Of a stretch of DNA of 64,000 nt, positions 31,655 through 39,183 are shown piece by piece. Source of the DNA: Streptomyces sp. MMG1121 (lineage in GTDB: Bacteria; Actinomycetota; Actinomycetes; Streptomycetales; Streptomycetaceae); the NCBI RefSeq assembly GCF_001280015.1, contig NZ_LGDV01000118.1, forward strand, positions 124,001 through 188,000. Reading direction: 5' to 3'. The position numbers and the translations under genes are program-made. Under the pieces are notes generated by a model. The model had not been told where the DNA came from, searched no databases, and saw only the letters and a list, made by a program, of their open reading frames with translations. Position 1 is the stretch's first letter. Every line of letters begins with the position of its first letter.

Positions 31655-32341
31655 TCAGGGACTCAGCCGCTCCACCGTCCACCTGCCGTCGGCCCGTGCC
31701 GTGTAGCGCAGGCGGTCGTGGAGGCGGTTCTCGCGGCCCTGCCAGAACTCGATCGTCTCGGGGGTGATGCGGAAGCCGCCCCAGTGCGGGGGGACCGGGA
31801 CCTGTTCGCCCTCGGGGTAGCGGGCCTCCAGTGCGGCGTAGGCGGTGTCCAGGTCGGTGCGGGAGGTGATCACCGTGGACTGGGCGCTGGCCCAGGCGCC
31901 CAGCTGGGAGCCGTGCGGGCGGCTGCGGAAGTAGGCGGCGGTCTCGTCGCGGCCGGTGCGGCGGGCGGTGCCGGTGACGGTGACCTGGCGGGCGAGCGGG
32001 TGCCAGGGGAAGAGCAGGGAGATCTGCGGGTTCTCCGCGAGGTCGCGGGCCTTGCGGGAGTCGTAGTTGGTGTAGAAGACGAAACCGTCGGTGTCGTACT
32101 GCTTCATCAGGACCGTGCGTGAACTGGGCCGGCCCGTGGCGTCCGCGGTGGAGACGACCATCGCGTTGGGTTCGTAGAGCGTGCCGTGCAGGGTCGCGCG
32201 GGCGGCGTCCTCGAACCAGCGGGCGAACTGGTCCATGGGGTGTGTGGCGAGGTCCTGCTCGGCGAGGCCCTCGGCCCGGTACTGCTTGCGCATGGCGGCG
32301 GGGTCGAGGACGGGATCCAGGAGGGGTTCGCGGTCGGTCAC
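31655..32341 (-). CDS. pdxH: Pyridoxamine/pyridoxine 5'-phosphate oxidase
   Basis: 228 residues from GTG 32341. FMN and substrate segments are visible: [84 protein letters not shown], and the C-terminal [23 protein letters not shown] plus WTVERLSP. It oxidises PNP or PMP to pyridoxal 5'-phosphate using FMN and O2, the salvage/final step of vitamin B6 supply. An upstream extension of 42 residues lacks homology, so the GTG is preferred although its ribosome site is weak. It diverges from citrate synthase with a 184-bp gap and converges on the small RNA locus. Confidence 0.95.
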   Translation of the reverse strand: MTDREPLLDPVLDPAAMRKQYRAEGLAEQDLATHPMDQFARWFEDAARATLHGTLYEPNAMVVSTADATGRPSSRTVLMKQYDTDGFVFYTNYDSRKARDLAENPQISLLFPWHPLARQVTVTGTARRTGRDETAAYFRSRPHGSQLGAWASAQSTVITSRTDLDTAYAALEARYPEGEQVPVPPHWGGFRITPETIEFWQGRENRLHDRLRYTARADGRWTVERLSP

Positions 32342-32525
32342 GCGGTCATCTTGCCGTACCTGCCGTCGAGGCCGTCTCGAACAGGCGTGGCACTCAGTGT
32401 CGTTCGGTCTCCCGATCTGTGGCACTGGGGGATATCGTGCTGGTTCCCTTGCGGTTTGGGTGACCACCGGCCGATCGGGGCATCACCGGGGTGACCGCCG
32501 CCGACACATCACGAGGAGCCGCCTG

Positions 32526-33626
32526 ATGTCCGATTTCGTACCCGGACTCGAGGGAGTCGTCGCGTTCGAGACGGAGATCGCCGAACCGGACAAGGAGGGC
32601 GGCGCCCTGCGCTACCGGGGCGTCGACATCGAGGATCTGGTCGGACACGTCTCGTTCGGGAACGTGTGGGGGCTGCTGGTCGACGGCGCCTTCAATCCCG
32701 GTCTGCCGCCCGCCGAGCCGTTCCCCATCCCGGTGCACTCCGGTGACATCCGCGTGGACGTGCAGTCTGCGCTGGCCATGCTCGCCCCGGTGTGGGGGCT
32801 GAAGCCGCTGCTCGACATCGACGAGCGGCAGGCGCGGGACGATCTCGCGCGGGCCGCCGTGATGGCGCTGTCGTACGTCGCCCAGTCCGCGCGTGGGCAG
32901 GGGCGGCCGATGGTGCCGCAGCGGGAGATCGACAAGGCGCGGTCCGTGGTCGAGCGGTTCATGATCCGGTGGCGGGGGGAGCCGGACCCGAAGCATGTCG
33001 CCGCCGTGGACGCCTACTGGACCTCCGCGGCGGAGCACGGGATGAACGCATCGACGTTCACCGCGCGGGTGATCGCCTCCACCGGGGCCGATGTGGCCGC
33101 CGCGCTGTCCGGGGCGGTCGGGGCCATGTCCGGGCCGCTGCACGGGGGTGCGCCGTCGCGTGTGCTCGGGATGATCGAGGAGATCGAGCGGACGGGGGAC
33201 GCGGAGGCGTACGTCAAGCAGGCGCTCGACCGGGGTGAGCGGCTGATGGGGTTCGGGCACCGGGTGTACCGGGCGGAGGATCCGCGGGCGCGTGTGCTGC
33301 GGCGTACGGCGCGGGAGTTGGGGGCGCCGCGGTTCGAGATCGCGGAGGCGTTGGAGAAGGCCGCGCTGGAGGAGTTGCACAATCGGCGGCCGGATCGTGT
33401 GCTCGCGACCAACGTGGAGTTCTGGGCGGCGATCATGCTGGACTTCGCCGAGGTGCCGGCGCACATGTTCACGTCGATGTTCACGTGCGCGCGTACCGCT
33501 GGGTGGTCGGCGCACATTCTTGAGCAGAAGCGCACCGGACGGCTGGTTCGGCCTTCTGCGCGGTATGTGGGGCCCGGGCCTCGTCGGCCCGAGGAGATCA
33601 CCGGGTTTGCGGATATCGCCCGCTGA
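32526..33626 (+). CDS. Citrate synthase (second, citrate synthase 2 type)
   Basis: 366 residues, ATG 32526 with GAGGAG 7 nt upstream. Active-site segments are present: the substrate His in SGPLHGGAPSRVLGMI, the catalytic His in MGFGHRVYRAEDPRARVL, and an Asp/Glu-containing FWAAIMLDFAEVPAHMFTSMF; RYVGPGPR is near the end. The short length and lack of the NADH-sensing N-terminal domain match the Gram-positive dimeric type. It condenses oxaloacetate with acetyl-CoA, or possibly propionyl-CoA as methylcitrate synthase does; no prpB or prpD neighbour argues for the latter. It is divergent from pdxH and ends convergently with the oxygenase gene. Confidence 0.93.
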   Translation: MSDFVPGLEGVVAFETEIAEPDKEGGALRYRGVDIEDLVGHVSFGNVWGLLVDGAFNPGLPPAEPFPIPVHSGDIRVDVQSALAMLAPVWGLKPLLDIDERQARDDLARAAVMALSYVAQSARGQGRPMVPQREIDKARSVVERFMIRWRGEPDPKHVAAVDAYWTSAAEHGMNASTFTARVIASTGADVAAALSGAVGAMSGPLHGGAPSRVLGMIEEIERTGDAEAYVKQALDRGERLMGFGHRVYRAEDPRARVLRRTARELGAPRFEIAEALEKAALEELHNRRPDRVLATNVEFWAAIMLDFAEVPAHMFTSMFTCARTAGWSAHILEQKRTGRLVRPSARYVGPGPRRPEEITGFADIAR

Positions 33627-33711
33627 GAGGGGTGGTGGGGGCGCGTGGGCGGCTGCGGCGTGCGTGGTGGCTGCTCGCGCAGTTCCCCTCGCCCCCGCGC
33701 CCCTGGGGACA

Positions 33712-33728
33712 GGGCCCCTTCGGGGCCT
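33712..33728. terminator. Hairpin between convergent citrate synthase and oxygenase genes
   Basis: GGCCCC-TTC-GGGGCC stem-loop at 33713-33727. A TGAGAGG/CCTCTCA pair (33624-33630, 33730-33736) includes the stop codons of both convergent genes and would enclose it. Confidence 0.5.
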
Positions 33729-33733
33729 GCCTC

Positions 33734-34768
33734 TCATGCCGTAGCCAGCAACTCCGCGTGATGCCGTTCCGCCGCCAGCGGATGCGCCCTCAGTTTGCCC
33801 TTCAGTTCGTTGTAGCCGTACTCGGCGTACAGGGGGTTCGAGGGGTCGGTCGTGATGCCCGGGGCGTCCGAGGCGTGCGGGAAGGGCAGGGGGGATATGC
33901 GGGCGTCCAGGCGGGGGTTGTAGAAGAAGGGGACCGAGAAGCGTTCCGTCGCTCCGGGTGGGCTCACCACACGGTGGTTGGTGGCGAGGAGATAGCCGTT
34001 GGTCGCGACCTCCAGGAGTTCGCCGAGGTTGACCACGAAGGCGCCCTCCACGGGCGGGACGTCGTGGAAGAGGCCGTCCTCGCGGTGGACCTGCAGGCCG
34101 CCGACCTTGTCCTGGAGGAGCAGGGTCAGGAAGCCGTAGTCCTTGTGGGCACCGACGCCCTGGTCGGTGCCGTCGCCCGCGCTGCCGGGGTAGCGGACGA
34201 GTTTGAGGTGCGGGTGGGCGTGGGTGCCGAAGACCGGGTCGTAGAAGCCGGGCGGGGCGCCGATGGCGGTCAGGAGTTCGTGCAGGAGGCGGGCGGCGAC
34301 CGCGCTCAGTCTGTCGATCCAGGCCAGGGCGGCCGTGCGCAGCTCGGGCAGGGCGGCCGGCCACTGGTTGGGGCCCTGGAGCCACCAGTACGGCGGCTCG
34401 TCGGGACCGGGGGCGCGGGTGGGGCGTTCGGCGCCGATGTCGAGCTGGTCGCGCCAGTCGCGGGAGCCGGCGGTGCGCTCGTCTCCGGTGCGGGTGTAGC
34501 CGCGGAAATGCGGGGAGTTGACGTTGTCGAGGGCGAGCCGGTCGGCCTCGGGGAGGGCGAAGAAGGCGCGCATGGCGGTGAGCAGCGCGTCGGTCTCGGC
34601 CGGGGTCACGCCGTGTCCGACGAGCTGGAAGAAGCCGACGTCGTGGGCGGCGCTGTGCAGTTGGGCGTGGAGCAGGGCTCGGGCCTGGGGGCCGCGGTCG
34701 GCGGCCGACAGGTCGATGACGGGGAGCTGGTCGTACGACGGGGTCGTCGTCACGGTGTGCGTGGTCAT
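33734..34768 (-). CDS. 2-oxoglutarate/Fe(II) oxygenase, isopenicillin N synthase-like family
   Basis: 344 residues from ATG 34768. LPVIDLSAADRG and HDVGFFQLVGHGV are the N-terminal DIOX_N segments. The iron triad is HxD in VGAHKDYGFLTLLLQD and the distal His in LLATNHRVVSP; the 2OG-binding Arg and Ser are in GATERFSVPFFYNP. The family hydroxylates or desaturates small molecules. There is no biosynthetic cluster around it, so it is probably a housekeeping or scavenging enzyme. A leader peptide of the RRHVD type is encoded 96 bp upstream on the same strand, which suggests control by sulfur or translation status. Confidence 0.9.
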   Translation of the reverse strand: MTTHTVTTTPSYDQLPVIDLSAADRGPQARALLHAQLHSAAHDVGFFQLVGHGVTPAETDALLTAMRAFFALPEADRLALDNVNSPHFRGYTRTGDERTAGSRDWRDQLDIGAERPTRAPGPDEPPYWWLQGPNQWPAALPELRTAALAWIDRLSAVAARLLHELLTAIGAPPGFYDPVFGTHAHPHLKLVRYPGSAGDGTDQGVGAHKDYGFLTLLLQDKVGGLQVHREDGLFHDVPPVEGAFVVNLGELLEVATNGYLLATNHRVVSPPGATERFSVPFFYNPRLDARISPLPFPHASDAPGITTDPSNPLYAEYGYNELKGKLRAHPLAAERHHAELLATA

Positions 34769-34863
34769 GGATGCGTCCACAGGGGTGTGTGGGCCACGGG
34801 CAGGCCGCCGAGGGTAGGGCGGCGCCCAGGATGCCGTAAGAAGAGGGAGAAAAGGGGGCTGAA

Positions 34864-34941
34864 TCAGGCCGAAGGCCGACAGCCCATGCTCGTGACGCGC
34901 ACGTAGTCCACGTGGCGGCGGCGAACGAGCATCGGAAGCAT
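34864..34941 (-). CDS. RRHVD-type leader peptide (25 codons)
   Basis: The peptide begins MLPMLVRRRHVDYVRVTS and ends MGCRPSA. The RRRHVDxVRVxS core matches short actinobacterial leader peptides annotated upstream of sulfonate and other sulfur-related operons, which end in a Cys near the C-terminus. M4 (34932) is an alternative start. No Shine-Dalgarno sequence is present; TACCCT lies 6 bp before the ATG, so the message is probably leaderless. Between its stop and the oxygenase start is a pyrimidine-rich stretch and about 95 nt that could hold an attenuator, though no classical terminator is obvious. Confidence 0.7.
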   Translation of the reverse strand: MLPMLVRRRHVDYVRVTSMGCRPSA

Positions 34942-35038
34942 GGGGCAAGGGTACTGCGCCCCGCGGGATACGGATGTGGCCTGGTTCACGCCCTTGGCGG
35001 CCATGTCACGAACCGTGGCCGGCCCCACTGACAACGGC

Positions 35039-35638
35039 TCAGTCCAGAGCCTGTTCCAGCAGGTCGGCCCACTGGGCGACGACCCGTTCGCGGCGCGCGG
35101 TGTCGTCGGTGAGGAGGTTGGCGAGGCCGAGGCCGCGGGCCATGTCGAGCAGGCCCTGGACGGTTTCGCGGACGCCGGGGCGGGACTCGTCGGCACCGAG
35201 GAGTTCGACGGCGATGCGATGGCTCTCGCGGCCGACGCGGGCCTCCAGCTCGGTCACGCGCGCGCGGAGCTGGTCCTCGTTGGAGGCGGCGACCCACAGG
35301 TGCAGGGCGGCGCGGAAGAGGGGGCCGGTGTAGAGGCCGACGAGGGCCGCGACGACGGCCCGGCGGTCGGCGGCGCCGTCCGGGAAGAGCGCCCTGAGTG
35401 CGGTGGAGCGCTCTTCGGCGACGTATTCGACGGCCGCGGTGAACAGGTCCTCGCGGGTCGGGAAGTGGTGCTGGGCGGCGCCCCGGGAGACGCCGGCGCG
35501 TTCGGCGACGACGGAGACGGTGGAGCCCGCCCAGCCGTGTTCGGCGAGGCAGGCCACGGCGGCTTCCAGGAGCCGCTGCCGGGTGGCCCGGCTGCGGTCC
35601 TGTTTGGGCGCGCGGTCGCGTTCCGCCGTCGTGCTCAT
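35039..35638 (-). CDS. TetR-family repressor of the acyl-CoA operon
   Basis: 199 residues. Helix-turn-helix at residues about 20-60 (RQRLLEAAVACLAEHGWAGSTVSVVAERAGVSRGAAQHHFPTREDL) and a ligand-binding C-terminal domain. It is the last gene of the eight-gene minus-strand operon, 4 bp after the enoyl-CoA hydratase gene. The arrangement is that of LiuR/AtuR-like self-regulated operons, so an acyl-CoA intermediate is the likely inducer. Its expected site is the CAAGC-GT-GCTTG palindrome in front of the first gene at 45138. Confidence 0.9.
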   Translation of the reverse strand: MSTTAERDRAPKQDRSRATRQRLLEAAVACLAEHGWAGSTVSVVAERAGVSRGAAQHHFPTREDLFTAAVEYVAEERSTALRALFPDGAADRRAVVAALVGLYTGPLFRAALHLWVAASNEDQLRARVTELEARVGRESHRIAVELLGADESRPGVRETVQGLLDMARGLGLANLLTDDTARRERVVAQWADLLEQALD

Positions 35639-35642
35639 CCGG

Positions 35643-36380
35643 TCACACCACCCATGCCGCGTCCCGCTTCTCCAGGAAGGCCGTCATCCCCTCCCGGGCC
35701 TGGCCGGAGGCGAACAGCCGGGCCGAGAGCGCGGTCAGGTCCGCCGCGTCCCGGTCGAATGTTTCCAGCACCCTAGCCGTGAGCAGCCGTTTCGTCTCGG
35801 CCAGGGCCTGTGGCGAGGAGCGGCGCAGGCCGTCGAGGAGCGGGGCGAGGGCCTCGTCCACGTCGTCGGCGGTGATCGTCAGGAGGCCGGTGCGGACGGC
35901 CTCGGCCGGGTCGAAGCGCTCGCCGGTGAGGTAGTAGCGGGCCAGGGCGCGGGGGTCGGCGCGGGGGATCACCGGCAGGGAGATCACTGCGGGGGCGACT
36001 CCGATGCGGACCTCGGTGAACGCGAAGGTGGCCGTGGTGGAGGCGGCGGCGATGTCACAGGCCGCCACGAGGCCGAGGCCGCCCGCGCGGACGTGGCCGG
36101 TGACCCGGGCGACGACCGGTTTGGGCAGTTCGACGATCTGCCGGAGCAGTCCGACGAGGGCGTCCGGACCGGGCGGGTCACGCAGGTCGGCGCCCGCGCT
36201 GAAGGTGTTTCCGGTGTGGGTGAGGACGATCGCCCGTACCTCCGGGTCCTTGGCGCAGTCGGCCAGGGCGTTCGCCAGGTCGCGGACGAGGGCCGCCGAG
36301 AGGGCGTTGCGGGTGTCGGTGGCGTCGAGGCTGAGGGTTTCCACGGCACGCGCGTGCGTGCGGCCGATCGGTGTGCTCAC
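35643..36380 (-). CDS. Enoyl-CoA hydratase (LiuC/AtuE-like)
   Basis: 245 residues, crotonase fold. GNTFSAGADLRDPPG is the oxyanion-hole segment, GHVRAGGLGLVAACDIAAAS follows, and FTEVRIGVAPAVIS retains the Glu equivalent to rat Glu164, while the Glu144 position is Leu. One-glutamate enzymes of this sort hydrate 3-methylglutaconyl- or isohexenylglutaconyl-CoA. The start overlaps the ligase stop. Between a carboxylase and a TetR gene it would perform the hydration after carboxylation in the leucine/isoprenoid-type pathway. Function within the family is inferred from context. Confidence 0.88.
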   Translation of the reverse strand: MSTPIGRTHARAVETLSLDATDTRNALSAALVRDLANALADCAKDPEVRAIVLTHTGNTFSAGADLRDPPGPDALVGLLRQIVELPKPVVARVTGHVRAGGLGLVAACDIAAASTTATFAFTEVRIGVAPAVISLPVIPRADPRALARYYLTGERFDPAEAVRTGLLTITADDVDEALAPLLDGLRRSSPQALAETKRLLTARVLETFDRDAADLTALSARLFASGQAREGMTAFLEKRDAAWVV

Positions 36381-37945
36381 GTGTGCTCCCGGAGTTCGCG
36401 GCGCAGGATCTTGCCCGAGGCGGCGCGCGGAACGGTGTCGATGAACGTGATCGCGCGGACGCGCTTGTACGGGGCGACGCGTTCGGCGACGTAGAGGAGG
36501 ATCTCGTTCTCGGTGAGGTCCTCGGTGGTGGGGCGGCGGACGACGAAGGCGTGCGGGACCTCGTTGCCGTCGTCGTTGTAGGCGCCTATGACGGCGGCGT
36601 CGGCGATGCCGGGGTGGGTGAGGAGCAGGGCCTCCAGTTCGGCGGGGGCCACCTGGAAGCCCTTGTACTTGATGAGTTCCTTCACGCGGTCGACGACGAA
36701 CAGCCAGCCGTCGGCGTCGACGTGTCCGACGTCTCCGGTGTGCAGCCAGCCGTCGGCGTCGATCAGGGCGGCGGTGGCGTCGGGGCGGCCGAGGTAGCCC
36801 TTCATCACCTGGGGGCCGCGGATCAGGATCTCGCCGGGCTCGCCGGCGGCGAGGTCCTTGTCGGGGTCGTCCAGGGAGACGATCCGCATCTCGGTGCCGG
36901 CGATGAGCCGGCCGACCGTGCCGGCGGGGGCGTCGTGCAGACGGTCGAGGGGGACGACGTGGGTGCCGGGCGACAGTTCCGTCATGCCGTAGGCCTGGCC
37001 GATCGGGGGCAGTCCCAGGCGGGCGGAGCAGGCGCGGGCGAGGGCGGCGTCCAGTGGGGCGGCGGCGCTGATGACGTACCTCAGCGAGGACAGGTCGTAG
37101 TGCGCGACCGCCGGGTGTTTGGCGAGGGCGAGGACGATCGGCGGGGCGACGTACAGGCCGGTGATGCGGTGGTTCTGGATGGCCGCGAGGAAGGTCTCCA
37201 GGTCGAAGCGGGGCAGTACGACGACCGTGGCGCCCTGGCGCAGGGGTGCGTTCATCAGGGCGGTGAGGCCGTAGATGTGGAAGAACGGCAGGACGGCGAG
37301 GATGCGTTCGCCGGGGGCCATGGGGGCGGCGGGTTCGAGCTGGGCGAGGTTGGTGGCGATCTGCCGGTGGGTGAGCATCACGCCCTTGGGGACGCCGGTG
37401 GTGCCGGAGGAGTACGGCAGCGCGGCGACGTCCTCGGTCGGGTCGATGACGGGGTGCGGCTCGGGGGCGGTGCCGGCGAGCATGTCGGTCAGGGAGCGGT
37501 GCCCGCTCGCGCTGTCACAGACGAAGATCTCCCGTATGCCGCCTGCGAGTTCGGCGGCGCGGCGGGCCGTGCCCAGCAGGGGTGAGACGGTGACGATCCA
37601 GCGGGCGCCGCTGTCGCCGAGTTGTTTGGCGAACTCCTCGGGTGTGGCGAGCGGGTGGACCGTGGTGACGGAGGCACCCGCGCGCGTGGCCGCGTAGAAG
37701 GCGGTCGGGAAGGCGATCGTGTTGGGGCTGTGCAGGGCGAGGACGTCGCCCTCGCGGACGCCCGCGTCGGCGAGGCCGGCGGCGATGCGCCGGTGGAACC
37801 GGTCCACCTGTGCGTACGTGAGCGTGGTGCCGTCCGTGCCGTCGACGAGGGCGGGCCGGTCGCCGAAGCGGGCGGCGTGGCCCAGGACGGCCTCGTGGAT
37901 GGGGAGTCGTACGGGCGGAACGTCGGCGTACTCGCTGCGGAACAC
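36377..37945 (-). CDS. AMP-forming CoA ligase (4-coumarate-CoA-ligase-like)
   Basis: 522 residues. Adenylation motifs: LPYSSGTTGVPKGVMLTH (P-loop), QAYGMTELSPGTHV, GWLHTGDVGHVDADGWLFVVDR, KELIKYKGFQVAPAELEALL and PRAASGKILRREL with the catalytic Lys. The close match to the 4CL signature reflects the clade rather than the substrate; no phenylpropanoid genes are nearby. In this operon it probably activates an acyclic isoprenoid or methyl-branched acid to the CoA ester that the acyl-CoA dehydrogenase and the carboxylase then process. Confidence 0.9.
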   Translation of the reverse strand: MFRSEYADVPPVRLPIHEAVLGHAARFGDRPALVDGTDGTTLTYAQVDRFHRRIAAGLADAGVREGDVLALHSPNTIAFPTAFYAATRAGASVTTVHPLATPEEFAKQLGDSGARWIVTVSPLLGTARRAAELAGGIREIFVCDSASGHRSLTDMLAGTAPEPHPVIDPTEDVAALPYSSGTTGVPKGVMLTHRQIATNLAQLEPAAPMAPGERILAVLPFFHIYGLTALMNAPLRQGATVVVLPRFDLETFLAAIQNHRITGLYVAPPIVLALAKHPAVAHYDLSSLRYVISAAAPLDAALARACSARLGLPPIGQAYGMTELSPGTHVVPLDRLHDAPAGTVGRLIAGTEMRIVSLDDPDKDLAAGEPGEILIRGPQVMKGYLGRPDATAALIDADGWLHTGDVGHVDADGWLFVVDRVKELIKYKGFQVAPAELEALLLTHPGIADAAVIGAYNDDGNEVPHAFVVRRPTTEDLTENEILLYVAERVAPYKRVRAITFIDTVPRAASGKILRRELREHT

Positions 37946-37985
37946 GGTTCCTCCAAGCGGCTGCTGCGGCTCAGTACGGCTCGGC

Positions 37986-39176
37986 TCAGTACGACTTGGG
38001 CAGGCCGAGCGTCTGGTGGGAGACGTAGTTGAGAATCATCTCCCGGCTCACCGGGGCGATACGAGCCACGCGCGAGGCCGTTATGAGCGAGGCGATGCCG
38101 AACTCGCGCGTGAGGCCGTTGCCGCCGAGGGTGTGCACGGCCTGGTCGACGGCTTTCACACAGGCCTCACCGGCCGCGTACTTCGCCATGTTGGCGGCCT
38201 CGCCCGCGCCCATGTCGTCACCGGCGTCGTAGAGGCGGGCCGCCTTCTGCATCATCAGCCGGGCCAGTTCCAGGTCTATGTGTGCCTGCGCCAGGGGGTG
38301 GGCGATGGCCTGGTGGGCGCCTATGGGGGCCTTCCACACAGTGCGGTCGCGGGCGTACTCGATCGCCTTGGCGAGGGCGTAGCGGCCCATGCCGATCGCG
38401 AACGCGGCGGTCATGATCCGTTCGGGGTTCAGTCCGGCGAACAGCTGGAGCAGGCCGGCGTCCTCTCCCCCACTGCCGAAGGTGTGGGAGGGGCCCCCGC
38501 CGACGAGGGCGTCCGCGGGCAGCCGTACGTCGTCCAGGACCAGCTCGAACTGCTTCTCGGCAGCGTTGAGCTCCATGTCGATCGGCCGCTTCTGGAAACC
38601 CTCCGCGTCCGTCGGCACGATGAACAGGCAGGGCTTGAGGCGTCCGGTGCGGGCGTCCTCGGTACGGCCGACGATCAGGACCGCGTCGGCGATGTCGACA
38701 CCGGAGATGAAGACCTTGCGGCCGGTCAGGAGCCAGTCGGTGCCGTCACGGCGGGCCGTGGTGGTGATGCGGTGGCTGTTGGACCCGGCGTCGGGTTCGG
38801 TGATGCCGAAGGCCATGAGGCGGGTGCCGTCGGCGATGCCGGGGAGCCACGCCCGTTTCTGGGCCTCGGTACCGAAGCGGGAGATGACCGTCCCGCAGAT
38901 GGCGGGTGAGACCACGAGCATGAGCAGGGGCGATCCGGCGGCACCCAACTCCTCCAGCACGATGGAGAGTTCGGTGATCCCGCCGCCTCCGCCGCCGTAC
39001 TCCTCCGGCAGGTTCACGCCGAGGTAGCCGAGCTTGCCGGCCTCGGACCAGAGTTCGGCCGGCGGCTTTCCTTCGGCGACCGTCCGGACGAGGTAGTCGC
39101 GGCCGTAGCGCTTGCCGAGGGCGGCCACGGCGGATCGGAGGGCCTTGTGTTCTTCGGATTCGACGACGGACGTCAT
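37986..39176 (-). CDS. Acyl-CoA dehydrogenase (citronellyl/isovaleryl-CoA dehydrogenase-like)
   Basis: 396 residues. FGITEPDAGSNSHRITTTARRDGTDWLLTGRKVFIS is the FAD/substrate signature, YARDRTVWKAPIGAHQAIAHPLAQAHIDLELARL and QAVHTLGGNGLTREFGIASL are the C-terminal helices, and the end is NYVSHQTLGLPKSY. The YEGT motif is not recognisable (RIAPVSREM), so the base must lie elsewhere, as in isovaleryl- and AtuD-like enzymes. It should form the alpha,beta double bond needed before carboxylation. It precedes the ligase by 40 bp, and two nearly identical CTCAGTACG repeats fill the gap. Confidence 0.9.
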   Translation of the reverse strand: MTSVVESEEHKALRSAVAALGKRYGRDYLVRTVAEGKPPAELWSEAGKLGYLGVNLPEEYGGGGGGITELSIVLEELGAAGSPLLMLVVSPAICGTVISRFGTEAQKRAWLPGIADGTRLMAFGITEPDAGSNSHRITTTARRDGTDWLLTGRKVFISGVDIADAVLIVGRTEDARTGRLKPCLFIVPTDAEGFQKRPIDMELNAAEKQFELVLDDVRLPADALVGGGPSHTFGSGGEDAGLLQLFAGLNPERIMTAAFAIGMGRYALAKAIEYARDRTVWKAPIGAHQAIAHPLAQAHIDLELARLMMQKAARLYDAGDDMGAGEAANMAKYAAGEACVKAVDQAVHTLGGNGLTREFGIASLITASRVARIAPVSREMILNYVSHQTLGLPKSY

Positions 39177-39183
39177 GGGGCTC

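Noticed and set aside
37946..37985. CTCAGTACG direct repeat between the ligase and acyl-CoA dehydrogenase genes
   Set aside because: A local duplication within the 40-bp intra-operon gap and the end of the dehydrogenase; no symmetry or promoter-like element supports a regulatory role.
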